Numbered from the stretch's first letter, positions 1-8,422 are shown. The stretch: 20,825 nt of DNA from Candidatus Roizmanbacteria bacterium CG_4_9_14_0_2_um_filter_39_13 (GCA_002788865.1 PFSC01000176.1:1-20825); one strand, 5' to 3'. Notes: generated by a model not told the origin, from the letters alone. Numbers and translations: made by a program.

Positions 1-331
1 AATTAATTATCGCACAGGGCGAGGTGCTATTCCTCATCATCAGCACTTATTTTCAAATGATTGTTAGTCAAAATGAGAATTGCTGGTCATTACCGAGCGA
101 AATGAAATGAAGCGCGGCAATCTAAAAATGGTTGGAATAGGTCCCCCTTATGAAGGGGGTACCCGAAGTCGAGTCAAACTCGACAAGGGTGGGGGATGTT
201 ACTAGCAAAACACATCCCTCCCTCCGCCTCTGGCGGAGTACTCCCTTTCCAAGGGAGATCTATTTACTTACTTCTTTCTCAAAAGCGCAGGAATATCCCT
301 TCGACTTTGCTCAGGGTAAACTTCCCCATAC
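1..331. repeat. Gene-free, hairpin-rich intergenic tract downstream of ftsZ
   Basis: No credible gene is seen; open frames here are short or antisense to ftsZ. The tract is a patchwork of several intergenic repeat types. Near 90-125 is a stretch with the outline TCATTaCCGAGCGAA...GCGGCAATCT. At 143-257 there are four successive perfect hairpins, each with a 7-bp stem and 3-nt loop (143-159, 168-184, 222-238, 241-257). At about 298-330 is a piece of the type GTTTACCCTGAGC...GTCGAAGGG on the minus strand. None of the hairpins is followed by a T-run on the minus strand, so I do not call a rho-independent terminator, although they could still stop or protect the dcw transcript. Confidence 0.6.
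265..300 (-). pseudogene. Remnant encoding a second FtsZ C-terminal peptide (DIPALLRKK-stop)
   Basis: On the minus strand the bases from 297 down read Asp-Ile-Pro-Ala-Leu-Leu-Arg-Lys-Lys-stop. This is nearly the same as the real end of the neighbouring ftsZ, Asp-Ile-Pro-Ala-Phe-Leu-Arg-Arg-Lys-stop. By hand alignment 26 of 33 bases match, including the TAAGTA after the last codon, and most differences are synonymous or conservative. The copy lies out of frame with ftsZ, and a repeat-like piece (about 298-330) separates the two. It could be the tail of a lost tandem ftsZ paralogue or a local duplication. It is not a gene by itself. Confidence 0.55.
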
Positions 332-1495
332 TTATTTTCTCCGCAAAAACGCAGGAATGTCAAACTCATCAGAATCAGCAGACATCGTTGACGGAGGTGT
401 TGGCCTGTCTTCTTCATCTTCTTGCTTTACCTCAGGCGGATACAAAGAAAGATCATTATCTTGTTCAATTGTAGATTTCTTTTCTCGATCATTTGAAGGA
501 GATTCTTGCCCAGGTCGTTGAAATTTAAATAGCTTCATACGACTCTCATCAAATCGAGTTGCTATGACGGTGATTTTTATCTGATCCTGGAGTCTCTCAT
601 CTATAGCCGCACCAAAGATGATGTTTGCATCTGGATCAACCGCCTTGGAAATCATTGTTGCCGCCTCATCAATCTCGCTCATTGATAGATCTTCCCCTCC
701 GACAATATTGAGAAGAATTCCCTTTGCTCCATCTATAGACGTATCAAGTAGTGGAGACGATATGGCCTGCCGAATTGCAGAAATCGCTCGTTTGTCGCCG
801 CTCCCTATTCCCATACCCATTATGGCGTTTCCAGCATTTTGCATGATAGATCTGACGTCAGCAAAATCTACATTGATAAGTCCAGGAAGTGTGATTAGCT
901 CTGCAATACCTTTCACACCTTGATATAGTACAGAGTCGATTTTTTTAAATGCGTCCAAAATTGAGGTTTTCTTATCAATCACCTGAAGTACGCGCTGATT
1001 TGGGATGACAATGAGAGTGTCAACATTCTCTTTTAGACTGTCTATACCTTCTGCTGCAGTAACTTTGCGTGGCGCTCCTTCAAAATCAAATGGCTTTGTG
1101 ACTACTGCAACAGTCAGTGCACCAGACTGCCTTGCAATTTCTGCTACTATCGGCGACGCTCCAGTGCCGGTACCCCCTCCTTCACCACACGTGATAAAAA
1201 TCATATCTGCACTTCCAAACTCATCTTTCAGCTTTTCTCGAGATTCCTCAGCGGCTTGTCTACCCATTTCAGGGTCTCCACCCGAACCAAGACCTTTGGT
1301 GAGCTGATCTCCAATCTGTACTTTTATATCTGCTTTATTATGAAGAAGAGCCTGCGCGTCAGTATTTACCGCAACAAATTCTACACCTTCGATGCCACCT
1401 TCTTTGATCATGGAGTTTATTGCATTTCCTCCACCACCACCGACACCGACAACTTTTATTTTTGCAGCCTGGCCTGCTTTAGGTTTGATTAACAT
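332..1495 (-). CDS. ftsZ: Cell division protein FtsZ (tubulin-like GTPase)
   Basis: FtsZ polymerises with GTP into the cytokinetic ring at mid-cell. The 387-residue protein has the family layout: a glycine-rich N-terminal Rossmann start (VGVGGGGGNA, about 16-25), the tubulin signature GGGTGTG at 106-112, the synergy (T7) loop NVDFADV at 208-214, a charged flexible linker (about 325-375), and the conserved C-terminal peptide DIPAFLRRK at the very end, which normally binds FtsA and other membrane tethers. The residue before the signature is Glu (GEGGGTGTG), where Met is common. It is the last gene of the minus-strand dcw run, 99 bp after ftsA. The ATG start is preceded by no clear ribosome binding site. 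Identification is very safe. Confidence 0.98.
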   Translation of the reverse strand: MLIKPKAGQAAKIKVVGVGGGGGNAINSMIKEGGIEGVEFVAVNTDAQALLHNKADIKVQIGDQLTKGLGSGGDPEMGRQAAEESREKLKDEFGSADMIFITCGEGGGTGTGASPIVAEIARQSGALTVAVVTKPFDFEGAPRKVTAAEGIDSLKENVDTLIVIPNQRVLQVIDKKTSILDAFKKIDSVLYQGVKGIAELITLPGLINVDFADVRSIMQNAGNAIMGMGIGSGDKRAISAIRQAISSPLLDTSIDGAKGILLNIVGGEDLSMSEIDEAATMISKAVDPDANIIFGAAIDERLQDQIKITVIATRFDESRMKLFKFQRPGQESPSNDREKKSTIEQDNDLSLYPPEVKQEDEEDRPTPPSTMSADSDEFDIPAFLRRK

Positions 1496-1594
1496 ATTGA
1501 ATAGCTTATTTCTTAACCAACAATACTTCTTTCTAATATTCCAACATCTAGATTGAACTGACTAGCTGAGGAACTGAGAAGCTGAATGGCTAAA

Positions 1595-2869
1595 TTACGG
1601 TAAAAACTGTTTGAACAGTTTCTTAACTTTTGAAATTATATCATTCATTGAGAAGTTTTTCAGAATTGAATTAAAATCTTTGCCTGACGCGTCATCACGA
1701 AACAACTGTTTGCTCCCATAATAGACAAGTCCGAGAGTGGACGAATACATTGGATTCATCACTTCATCTACCAATCCTGAAGCTCGCTCAGGCACACCAA
1801 CACGAATAGGAAGTCGTACGATACGTTTGCCTTCCTCTACCATTCCTATCGTCATCGCACCACCACCTGTGATAACCAACCCCGAAGGTATACGTTTTTC
1901 AAACTCACTTTTGACAATTTCTTCTCTGATATATGAATATATTTCTTCAATTCTTGGAGTGATGATCCCATCGACTATTTCCCGTGGAGTCACTTCGGGA
2001 AGTTTTTCTGTGATACCTATTTTGGAAGGACTCAAGAAACTTTTATCTTTCTTTTTGATAGCTTCCTCAACTTTCTCTTTGTTGTTGCTCAAGTAGAGTT
2101 TTATTTTTTCGGCAGAATCAAGTGAAACACGAAGTCCCACAGCTACATCATTACTTATGTGTCTTGCACCAATTGGTATTGAAGAAGAATACGAAAGAGC
2201 GCCTTCCACATAGATACAAATGTCTACTTTCCCTCCACCAATATCAACAAGAGCCACACCAAGATCTTTTTCGGTATCGGTAAGTACCGAATCTGCGGCA
2301 GCGACTCCTGAGAAGATATATCCCATATTGCGAACTCCCAAATCGTTCAAGACTTTATCAATATTTTTGAGATTTGTTGCGCTTGCGGTGATAATATGCG
2401 TATCGACTTCGAGTCGTACACCGCTCATTCCAATTGGGTTATTTATGCCTCCTTGTCCATCGACGCTATATTCACGTGGAGTGACTTCGATAATTTGACG
2501 AGTATTTGAGAGTGAAATCGCACGCGCAGCATCAATCACTCGAAGCACATCGTCTTCGACGACTTCAAATTGTGGATTTGCTACGGCGACAATTCCATGT
2601 GAGTTTATTGATGAAATATGTGGTCCTCCAACTGTCACAAAAGCTTCTTTTATCTGATGGCCAGCCATTCGTTCTGCTTTTTCAATACTTTGTTCGACAG
2701 AAGCGGTCGCCTTATCTATATCGACGATGAGGCCTTTTTTCACTCCCTGAGAAGGATCTGCATTAAAACCAATGATACGCATTCCATCCGATTCTTCTGT
2801 AGAAATCCCAACGATTGTTGCAACTTTTGTACTTCCAATATCTATACCACAGATCAGTGAGTCGACCAT
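1595..2869 (-). CDS. ftsA: Cell division protein FtsA (actin-like membrane tether of FtsZ)
   Basis: FtsA is an actin-family ATPase that anchors FtsZ filaments to the inner membrane face and recruits later division proteins. The 424-residue protein shows the phosphate-1 loop GIDIGSTKVAT (8-18), the FtsA-specific 1C region (about 84-165), phosphate-2 DIGGGKVD (209-216) and the adenosine motif GGGA (335-338). The last 20 residues (SMNDIISKVKKLFKQFLP) form the expected amphipathic membrane-targeting helix. It lies 45 bp after ftsQ and directly before ftsZ, the classical order. The start ATG has TATTAT 6 nt upstream and TATAAT 16 nt further up, and no Shine-Dalgarno site, so a local promoter is possible. 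Confidence 0.97.
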   Translation of the reverse strand: MVDSLICGIDIGSTKVATIVGISTEESDGMRIIGFNADPSQGVKKGLIVDIDKATASVEQSIEKAERMAGHQIKEAFVTVGGPHISSINSHGIVAVANPQFEVVEDDVLRVIDAARAISLSNTRQIIEVTPREYSVDGQGGINNPIGMSGVRLEVDTHIITASATNLKNIDKVLNDLGVRNMGYIFSGVAAADSVLTDTEKDLGVALVDIGGGKVDICIYVEGALSYSSSIPIGARHISNDVAVGLRVSLDSAEKIKLYLSNNKEKVEEAIKKKDKSFLSPSKIGITEKLPEVTPREIVDGIITPRIEEIYSYIREEIVKSEFEKRIPSGLVITGGGAMTIGMVEEGKRIVRLPIRVGVPERASGLVDEVMNPMYSSTLGLVYYGSKQLFRDDASGKDFNSILKNFSMNDIISKVKKLFKQFLP

Positions 2870-2875
2870 GTAGTA

Positions 2876-2900
2876 ATAATATCAAATTATAATGATTATA
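2876..2900 (-). promoter_or_regulatory. Possible -10 elements ahead of ftsA
   Basis: On the minus strand TATTAT (2876-2881) lies 6 nt before the ftsA ATG, and two perfect TATAAT hexamers lie at 2886-2891 and 2895-2900. No good -35 box is seen at 16-18 bp from any of them. The short A+T-rich ftsQ-ftsA gap makes chance matches likely. If real, it would give ftsA-ftsZ their own near-leaderless transcript. Confidence 0.3.
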
Positions 2901-2914
2901 TCTGTTTGAAATGT

Positions 2915-3685
2915 TCAAAATTTGACAACTGGCTTGTCAAATCGAAAGTCAATACTTGAAAATGCTGTCCCTTCTATTTGAAACTGACGAATTGCTTGTT
3001 CAAATTGGTACAACTGTAACTCTTTTTCCTTTTCTGACGAAAACACGTATGCATGTTCATCTGTATATAATCCTAGCATATGATATCCTGCAATATCAAT
3101 TCGAGTCACCTTTTCTTTCACACCTTTTATAACCTCAATAAAATATAAAACGTCCCGAATATCTTTCTTATCGACACTGTATCCAGCTTGATATGTCGAA
3201 TATGGTATCCTCTGATAGTATGTGATTATAGGTACCGACGTAAGCTCGATTTCTCGGCTTTTTTGAAGGATATTTCCTTCCTTGCTCAAAAGAATATACC
3301 CATTCCCAACCTCAAGGTATACAGATGGGTACAATCGACCAACCTGAATACTCAATGTATGGGGATACTGCTTTTGAACTTCTTTTACCACATACGAAGG
3401 ATTTGCAAGGTTTATTTGCTTTTGTACTTCTTGCTCATCTATAAGCCACATGTGCGTATTCAAAAGATGTGAGGTGCCGATGATACTATCAGATTCTGTT
3501 TTTCCAACAAACACGACGTTCTGAACCCGAAAATACGAGTCAACTTTGTAAAAAAATCCAATCCAAACAATACTTCCCAAGATAAAATAGAAAATATACC
3601 GCCTTCTAACGATATATTTCCTGAATGATACGATCAGACGCGTCGGACGGAGTATATTCAGAAAGTTTTTGATACGAAGTTTCAT
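2915..3685 (-). CDS. ftsQ: FtsQ/DivIB-type division protein with POTRA domain
   Basis: FtsQ/DivIB is a bitopic division protein that joins the FtsL/FtsB complex and helps activate septal wall synthesis. The 256-residue product has a short basic cytoplasmic tail, one membrane helix (about 30-46, after RRR), and then an outer part starting VQNVVFVGKTE that fits a POTRA domain (about 54-118). This is followed by a FtsQ-like beta domain with the family pattern of a Val/Pro segment and Y-I-L-L-S-K-E-G-N-I-L (about 120-140). Identity rests on this pattern plus position between murG and ftsA. The only ATG before the membrane helix lies 80 bp inside the end of murG, an unusually long overlap; upstream there is only a weak GGAT. 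Confidence 0.88.
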   Translation of the reverse strand: MKLRIKNFLNILRPTRLIVSFRKYIVRRRYIFYFILGSIVWIGFFYKVDSYFRVQNVVFVGKTESDSIIGTSHLLNTHMWLIDEQEVQKQINLANPSYVVKEVQKQYPHTLSIQVGRLYPSVYLEVGNGYILLSKEGNILQKSREIELTSVPIITYYQRIPYSTYQAGYSVDKKDIRDVLYFIEVIKGVKEKVTRIDIAGYHMLGLYTDEHAYVFSSEKEKELQLYQFEQAIRQFQIEGTAFSSIDFRFDKPVVKF

Positions 3686-4718
3686 AAGCTATCTTATTAT
3701 CCAATATTTTATGAATAAGTTCCAGAAGATCGCTGCTTTTTCCAGATTGGTCAAACATCTCTGCAGCTCCACAGTCAGCAAGAAGCAATGCCTGTTTTTT
3801 TTGTTCATCATATGCAGACCACGGAAGGGGAATGAGTATTGCCGGCTTTTTGAGCGCTACAAGCTCAAACCACGTGTTTGCACCCGAACGTCCAATGACG
3901 ATGTCTGATTTTGCATACACATACCCGACATCAGAGTCGGGAATATGCCGTCTGAGAATATATCTTTGTTGAAGCTCTTGTGGCAGTGACGATCTCAAAG
4001 TTTGAAGTCTCTCAAAATCTCCAAATTCAAGAATATTGCCTGTTTGATGAATGACGATATATGTTTCTACAAGCTTTCGCACAATTTGTTCAATAAGTAC
4101 ATTAATAGCATGAGAACCCAACGATCCTCCAGTGATATAGATGCATGGGATATTTGAGTCTATTTTCAAAGTAGAGCTATGTGTGTCAAATATACTTTTT
4201 CGCACAGGATTCCCAGTAAGAACTGCACTATTTTTTGAAAAATATGACTGAGATTGAGGAAATGAGATAAAGGTTTTTTTTGAAAGATGCGATATGTATG
4301 CGTTTGCCATTCCAGGATGAATCGTCTGTTCATGGGTAAATATCGGGATTCCAAATAGTTTTCCGACGAGTGCAACTGGAAAACCGATGTATCCTCCAAA
4401 GGTCAAAATAGTATCTGGCTTTTCACTCATCACTATCCAAAATGATTGTATGAAACCCAAGGGAACTTGCAACAAGCTCATCATTGAGCGGATAGAAAAG
4501 ATCCGAGTGACTCTACCTGCATCAAGGTGTATGAACCGTATGTACCGTGATTGGATTTCTTGATACTCAAAGCTTTCAGAGTTTTCATATTGATTATTGT
4601 ATTTTCTCCCAACAAATACAACTTCTGTGTCTGGATGAGTCTCGCAAAGTCTGTCGATCACCGCAAGAGCTGGTGACGGATGTCCTCCTGTGATCATGAT
4701 TTTTCGTATAGAACTCAT
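3606..4718 (-). CDS. murG: MurG-like UDP-GlcNAc:lipid I N-acetylglucosaminyltransferase
   Basis: MurG transfers GlcNAc from UDP-GlcNAc to lipid I to give lipid II on the inner membrane face. The 370-residue GT-B (GT28) protein has the N-terminal glycine loop GGHPSPALAV (11-20; the usual GGTGGHxxPALA is shortened), the acceptor-side motif THEQTIHPGMAN (128-139), the inter-domain GGSLGSHAIN (197-206) and the donor-binding motif RSGANTWFEL (277-286) followed by KKPAILIPLP. The spacing is normal. The loss of the first Gly-Gly pair is a divergence also seen in other reduced lineages, as far as I recall. It lies 13 bp after ftsW and overlaps ftsQ by 80 bp, so translational coupling is likely. Confidence 0.93.
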   Translation of the reverse strand: MSSIRKIMITGGHPSPALAVIDRLCETHPDTEVVFVGRKYNNQYENSESFEYQEIQSRYIRFIHLDAGRVTRIFSIRSMMSLLQVPLGFIQSFWIVMSEKPDTILTFGGYIGFPVALVGKLFGIPIFTHEQTIHPGMANAYISHLSKKTFISFPQSQSYFSKNSAVLTGNPVRKSIFDTHSSTLKIDSNIPCIYITGGSLGSHAINVLIEQIVRKLVETYIVIHQTGNILEFGDFERLQTLRSSLPQELQQRYILRRHIPDSDVGYVYAKSDIVIGRSGANTWFELVALKKPAILIPLPWSAYDEQKKQALLLADCGAAEMFDQSGKSSDLLELIHKILDNKIAYETSYQKLSEYTPSDASDRIIQEIYR

Positions 4719-4731
4719 ACCTCTTATTGTA

Positions 4732-5856
4732 TCAATTTTTGGGAAGTTTCGACTGGTGTGCGATATTTATCACGACACCAATGAGCATGAATGATGTGAT
4801 CATCGACGAGCCTCCATACGATAAAAATGGTAATGTGACGCCAGTAAGTGGCATAAGATTTACCATTCCTCCAAGATTTATCAGTACTTGAAGACCAAAA
4901 TATGCAAATATCCCACCACTCAAAAGTTTCCCAAAGTGATCTGAAGTCGCATTGTATATTTCATAGAGTTTAAATAGTAAAACCACATAGAAAAAAATGA
5001 TTAATATTCCTCCGATAAAACCGAGTTCTTCTCCTATGATTGCAAATATCGAATCTGTGTGGGCTTCTGGCAAGAACAAATATTTCTGACGAGATGCGCC
5101 AAACCCTCTCCCAGTGACCCCCCCCTCTGAGAGGGAAATCAATATTTGATTGATATGAAAACCTACCCCCAGTGGATCTTCCGATGGATTGAGAAATGCT
5201 GTAAGTCTTCTGAGCCTGTACGGCGCCGCAAAAATCAGAGCAATAAAACCACTGACCGAAAGTGGAATGAGTGCCAAAAGATACTGAAGTTGCTGCCCCG
5301 CAAGAAAATACATAATGACGCTGAGAGCAAAAATGATTATTGCTGTTCCCATGTCAGGTTGCATCAGAATTAGTGCCATCAAAAATCCAGTAAGCATAAG
5401 AAACGGCATGAATCGACCCTTCTCTTTTTTACTAAACCACGATGAGAAGTAAACAATGGCTGCAAGTTTTGCAAACTCAGTAGGTTGAATAGTGATAAAG
5501 CCTAGATTGATCCAGCGTCTGGCGCCACCAACCTGTTGACCAACTGAGGGAATAAGAACAATAAGGAGGAGAATGATCACGACAGCCATGAGTGGAAAAG
5601 ACAAATAATACAGGTTTTTGTAGTTGTACATCGAAAATATAACCATCGCCGCAATACCCAATCCGATCCATCGGAGCTGGAGTTTGAGAAAATAAAAGCT
5701 ATCTCCGGTAGATTGAAGAGCTCGTATTGAAGACGCTTCAAACACAAAAATGAGACCTATGAGTGAAAATAGAATAGCAAGAGATACAAGAAACACCGTG
5801 GTTGGAAAGGCTTTCTTGTCAGCTTTCTGTTTTCTCACCTGCATTTTTTTTCGCAT
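4732..5856 (-). CDS. ftsW: FtsW-type SEDS peptidoglycan glycosyltransferase
   Basis: SEDS proteins polymerise lipid II into glycan strands in the membrane, FtsW at the septum. The 374-residue protein is almost wholly hydrophobic, with about ten membrane segments. It carries the family marks GGARRWINLG (110-119), QPTEFAKL (124-131), QPDMGTA (166-172), the large outer loop with PEAHTDSIFAIIGEELG (263-279, holding the conserved acidic residue of the SEDS active site), and the C-terminal LTGVTLPFLSYGGSS (337-351). The last motif and the dcw position favour FtsW over RodA. The start overlaps the end of the murL-murD gene by 38 bp; a second ATG lies four codons later. No membrane-bound class B PBP partner (FtsI) is in the window. 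Confidence 0.94.
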   Translation of the reverse strand: MRKKMQVRKQKADKKAFPTTVFLVSLAILFSLIGLIFVFEASSIRALQSTGDSFYFLKLQLRWIGLGIAAMVIFSMYNYKNLYYLSFPLMAVVIILLLIVLIPSVGQQVGGARRWINLGFITIQPTEFAKLAAIVYFSSWFSKKEKGRFMPFLMLTGFLMALILMQPDMGTAIIIFALSVIMYFLAGQQLQYLLALIPLSVSGFIALIFAAPYRLRRLTAFLNPSEDPLGVGFHINQILISLSEGGVTGRGFGASRQKYLFLPEAHTDSIFAIIGEELGFIGGILIIFFYVVLLFKLYEIYNATSDHFGKLLSGGIFAYFGLQVLINLGGMVNLMPLTGVTLPFLSYGGSSMITSFMLIGVVINIAHQSKLPKN

Positions 5857-8416
5857 ATTGTTTTACAAAATTTTGAAACAATGTTCCTTTTTCAATAAAA
5901 TCTTTCCACACAGAATAGCTGGGTGAAGCAGTAGACAAGAGACAGATCGAGCCTTTTTTGGTATGTTTGAATGCAAACTGCACCGCCTCTCCCATGTCTG
6001 AGGTTGTGAGAATATTTGGATTGTATGAGGAAATGGAATTAATAATTTTTCTCATTGCCAATCCTGAATCTGGAAAAAGAACTATATTGGGTATTTGATT
6101 TTGAGCAACTTTTTCAATGAGCAACTGAAAATCATACCCTCTATTTTCCCCTCCCAAAAATAATGTTCCAATAGTACCCAAGCTATTTAATGCTTCAATC
6201 GTCGACTCTGGAGCTGTCGAAATAGCATCATCATAAAACGTGATGCCATGAAACTCACCGATATTTTCAAGTCTATGAGGCAATGGTTCAAATGAAGAAA
6301 TACTTTTTTCACAGATGCTATCTGGTATGCCAAATTGTCGTGCGACTGTAACTGCAGCCCTCATATTGTCTTGGTTGTGAGTACCTATAAGTTTCGATCG
6401 CGATGGCGTGAAATCATTTTCGTACGGAAGGGAAATTCCAGAAAATGTATCCGCCCAGGATTTCAAAATTTCGAATTTTTCATTGTAAATATATATATCA
6501 TCTGCATCTGCTTTTTGAATAATATTGTGTTTAGCTTCAAAATATTTTTGAATGGTTTCGTGATAGGGAATATGCTCCGGAAAGAGGGAGACAACAACAG
6601 AGATATGGGGAGAATAAGAAATATCATCAAGCTGATAACTCGAAAGTTCATATATAAAAATCGTATTTTGAGAATACGGTTGGAGGAGAGCTTCAAGCCC
6701 CGGCGAACCAATATTTCCGACTAATCTAACATCTTTTCCTGCATCTTTCAAAATATGAAATATTAAGGATGCTGTGGTGCTTTTTCCTTTTGAACCAGTC
6801 ACTCCTATCACTTGATGTTTGTGAACGTTTTCGAAGAATATGTTTGTTGCGGTCGTATATGGTTTAGTGACCAATCCTTTTGGAATTCCTGGGGTTTTTA
6901 TGACAAAGTCATATTCATTTTGTACGTCAAGGTAGTTTTCGGACTGAGATTTGTCTGCAGTTGCCAGAATTATATCTGGATATCGAGCTTGGATAAATAT
7001 TTCAGAAGCCTTACCTTCCTTTCCATAGCCGAGTATGAGAACTTTTTTTCCTTTGAATGTATCAAGTATACATACGTTTTGTATTTGAGAAATAACTGAT
7101 TGAAATTTTTTAGGTATAGTTTCTGAATGTTTTGACGAAAGCACTTCATCTTTCATTTCTTTCAAGTTGTGAATGGAAGGAAGTGTGTTTTGGACAAAAC
7201 TCTTCACCGCAATCGAGTCTTCGAATTCACCTCTTTCATGAATTATCGAAAAAGCGACTTTTGCTTCCTCAGGAGTTCCAACGCATTCAAATGGCTTGTG
7301 TCCTTCTTCTCCAAGAAGTTGTTTGAATAATGGTTGTAGTTCTTTACTATCAAACAGATTTTCACCAAATATCTTTTGGATTTCTGCTTTCTCCAAATAT
7401 GCTGAAAGTATGAGAAAGGCAAATGCACACTTTGGACATGCTCTACACCACAACCGAGATGTGCTTTTTTCTATAGAAAAATTTCTATTACAGCTTGAAA
7501 AAATATGAAGAAATTCTTTCTCTCTGGAAAATATCCTTGCAATCTGCAACTCTGAAAGTGGTCTGAGCAGAGAAAAATAGTGCAAATCTGGAGTTATAGT
7601 ATTTTTCACATAGTTTTGAAATAGTTTTTCAAACTCCGAAGATTTACTCCATTGATGGTTTATCAAAACTCCAAGATACTCGATATTTCCCTCATCTGAA
7701 CTTCGTTCATTTGACACAATGATATTTGTATAATCATACAGGTACCCGGAAAGTATGCCCAAACATGCGTATATTACCGAGATAGGAACATGTCCGTTGA
7801 ACGATTCTGGAAGCGCTTTGAGATCAAATAGTTGAGGATCGATGTTTCGTTTGAGGGATATTGTATCGATATGTAATGCATCGCCTACATGGTCGGTCAC
7901 TTGATAATCCTTTTGTGTTTCGACAATGAATCCAGTAATTTCTAAATTGGCCTTCTGTAGTAGCCTTGCTGATACAATAGAATCCTTTCCTCCCCCAATT
8001 CCCACCAAGCTTCTGTCTTTCAATTCGACACTCTGCGGAATATCCTGAATTGAAGCATCTGATGGGAAATGTACAAGACCTTCAAAGTGTATTGAATTTT
8101 TGAAGTAAAACTCTCCAAATCCTTTTGTAAATACCTTCGTCCAAAATTCAGCCTGAGTAGGTGAAATCGAATACGTGAAAAAGAGTATCTTTTTTGGGCA
8201 AAATAATTTCCAGTAGCTCATCCCGAGGGCTATATGCGCCGATTGGAGAATTTTCTGAAACATACCGTCTACTTCATCTATCTCGACAATCGAAGGAAGC
8301 GATATCACCTCTTGAAAATTGTAAATTTTGTCAAGATGTTTGAGCGTATAAAAAAAACGAATGTCTTTCTTATTTTCATCTATTTCGTACCGCTCAAATG
8401 TAAATGAGGAATCCAT
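5819..8416 (-). CDS. MurL-MurD fusion: UDP-MurNAc-L-Ala ligase (L-Glu type) plus L-Glu epimerase
   Basis: This is a two-enzyme protein of 865 residues from the chosen start. Residues 1 to about 365 resemble MurL, the ATP-dependent epimerase that turns the terminal L-Glu of UDP-MurNAc-L-Ala-L-Glu into D-Glu. They show GMSYWKLFCP, GFGEFYFKN, a PP-loop-like GGGKDS (141-146), SNERSSDEGN and a cysteine motif WCRACPKC (323-330). From about 457 to the end is a full MurD ligase: Rossmann GYGKEG (463-468), P-loop GSKGKST (541-547), ELSSYQL (590-596), the EH pair (614-615), the lysine expected to be carbamylated (629), HNQDN (680-684), HRLE (714-717) and LGGENRGYDF (754-763). In Xanthomonas, MurD2 and MurL are separate proteins doing these steps in turn. 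Start: the in-frame GTG at 8479 lies inside a repeat, whereas ATG 8416 has TATAAT 6 nt upstream. ftsW follows with overlap. Confidence 0.88.
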   Translation of the reverse strand: MDSSFTFERYEIDENKKDIRFFYTLKHLDKIYNFQEVISLPSIVEIDEVDGMFQKILQSAHIALGMSYWKLFCPKKILFFTYSISPTQAEFWTKVFTKGFGEFYFKNSIHFEGLVHFPSDASIQDIPQSVELKDRSLVGIGGGKDSIVSARLLQKANLEITGFIVETQKDYQVTDHVGDALHIDTISLKRNIDPQLFDLKALPESFNGHVPISVIYACLGILSGYLYDYTNIIVSNERSSDEGNIEYLGVLINHQWSKSSEFEKLFQNYVKNTITPDLHYFSLLRPLSELQIARIFSREKEFLHIFSSCNRNFSIEKSTSRLWCRACPKCAFAFLILSAYLEKAEIQKIFGENLFDSKELQPLFKQLLGEEGHKPFECVGTPEEAKVAFSIIHERGEFEDSIAVKSFVQNTLPSIHNLKEMKDEVLSSKHSETIPKKFQSVISQIQNVCILDTFKGKKVLILGYGKEGKASEIFIQARYPDIILATADKSQSENYLDVQNEYDFVIKTPGIPKGLVTKPYTTATNIFFENVHKHQVIGVTGSKGKSTTASLIFHILKDAGKDVRLVGNIGSPGLEALLQPYSQNTIFIYELSSYQLDDISYSPHISVVVSLFPEHIPYHETIQKYFEAKHNIIQKADADDIYIYNEKFEILKSWADTFSGISLPYENDFTPSRSKLIGTHNQDNMRAAVTVARQFGIPDSICEKSISSFEPLPHRLENIGEFHGITFYDDAISTAPESTIEALNSLGTIGTLFLGGENRGYDFQLLIEKVAQNQIPNIVLFPDSGLAMRKIINSISSYNPNILTTSDMGEAVQFAFKHTKKGSICLLSTASPSYSVWKDFIEKGTLFQNFVKQYAKKNAGEKTES

Positions 8417-8422
8417 AGGTTC

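Noticed and set aside
150..521. Open frames on the plus strand across the repeat tract and the end of ftsZ
   Set aside because: They are antisense to ftsZ or made of repeat sequence, with no family-like pattern.
6335..6724. 129-codon plus-strand open frame within murL-murD
   Set aside because: Antisense to a strongly conserved enzyme, and its composition follows the reverse complement of MurD codons.
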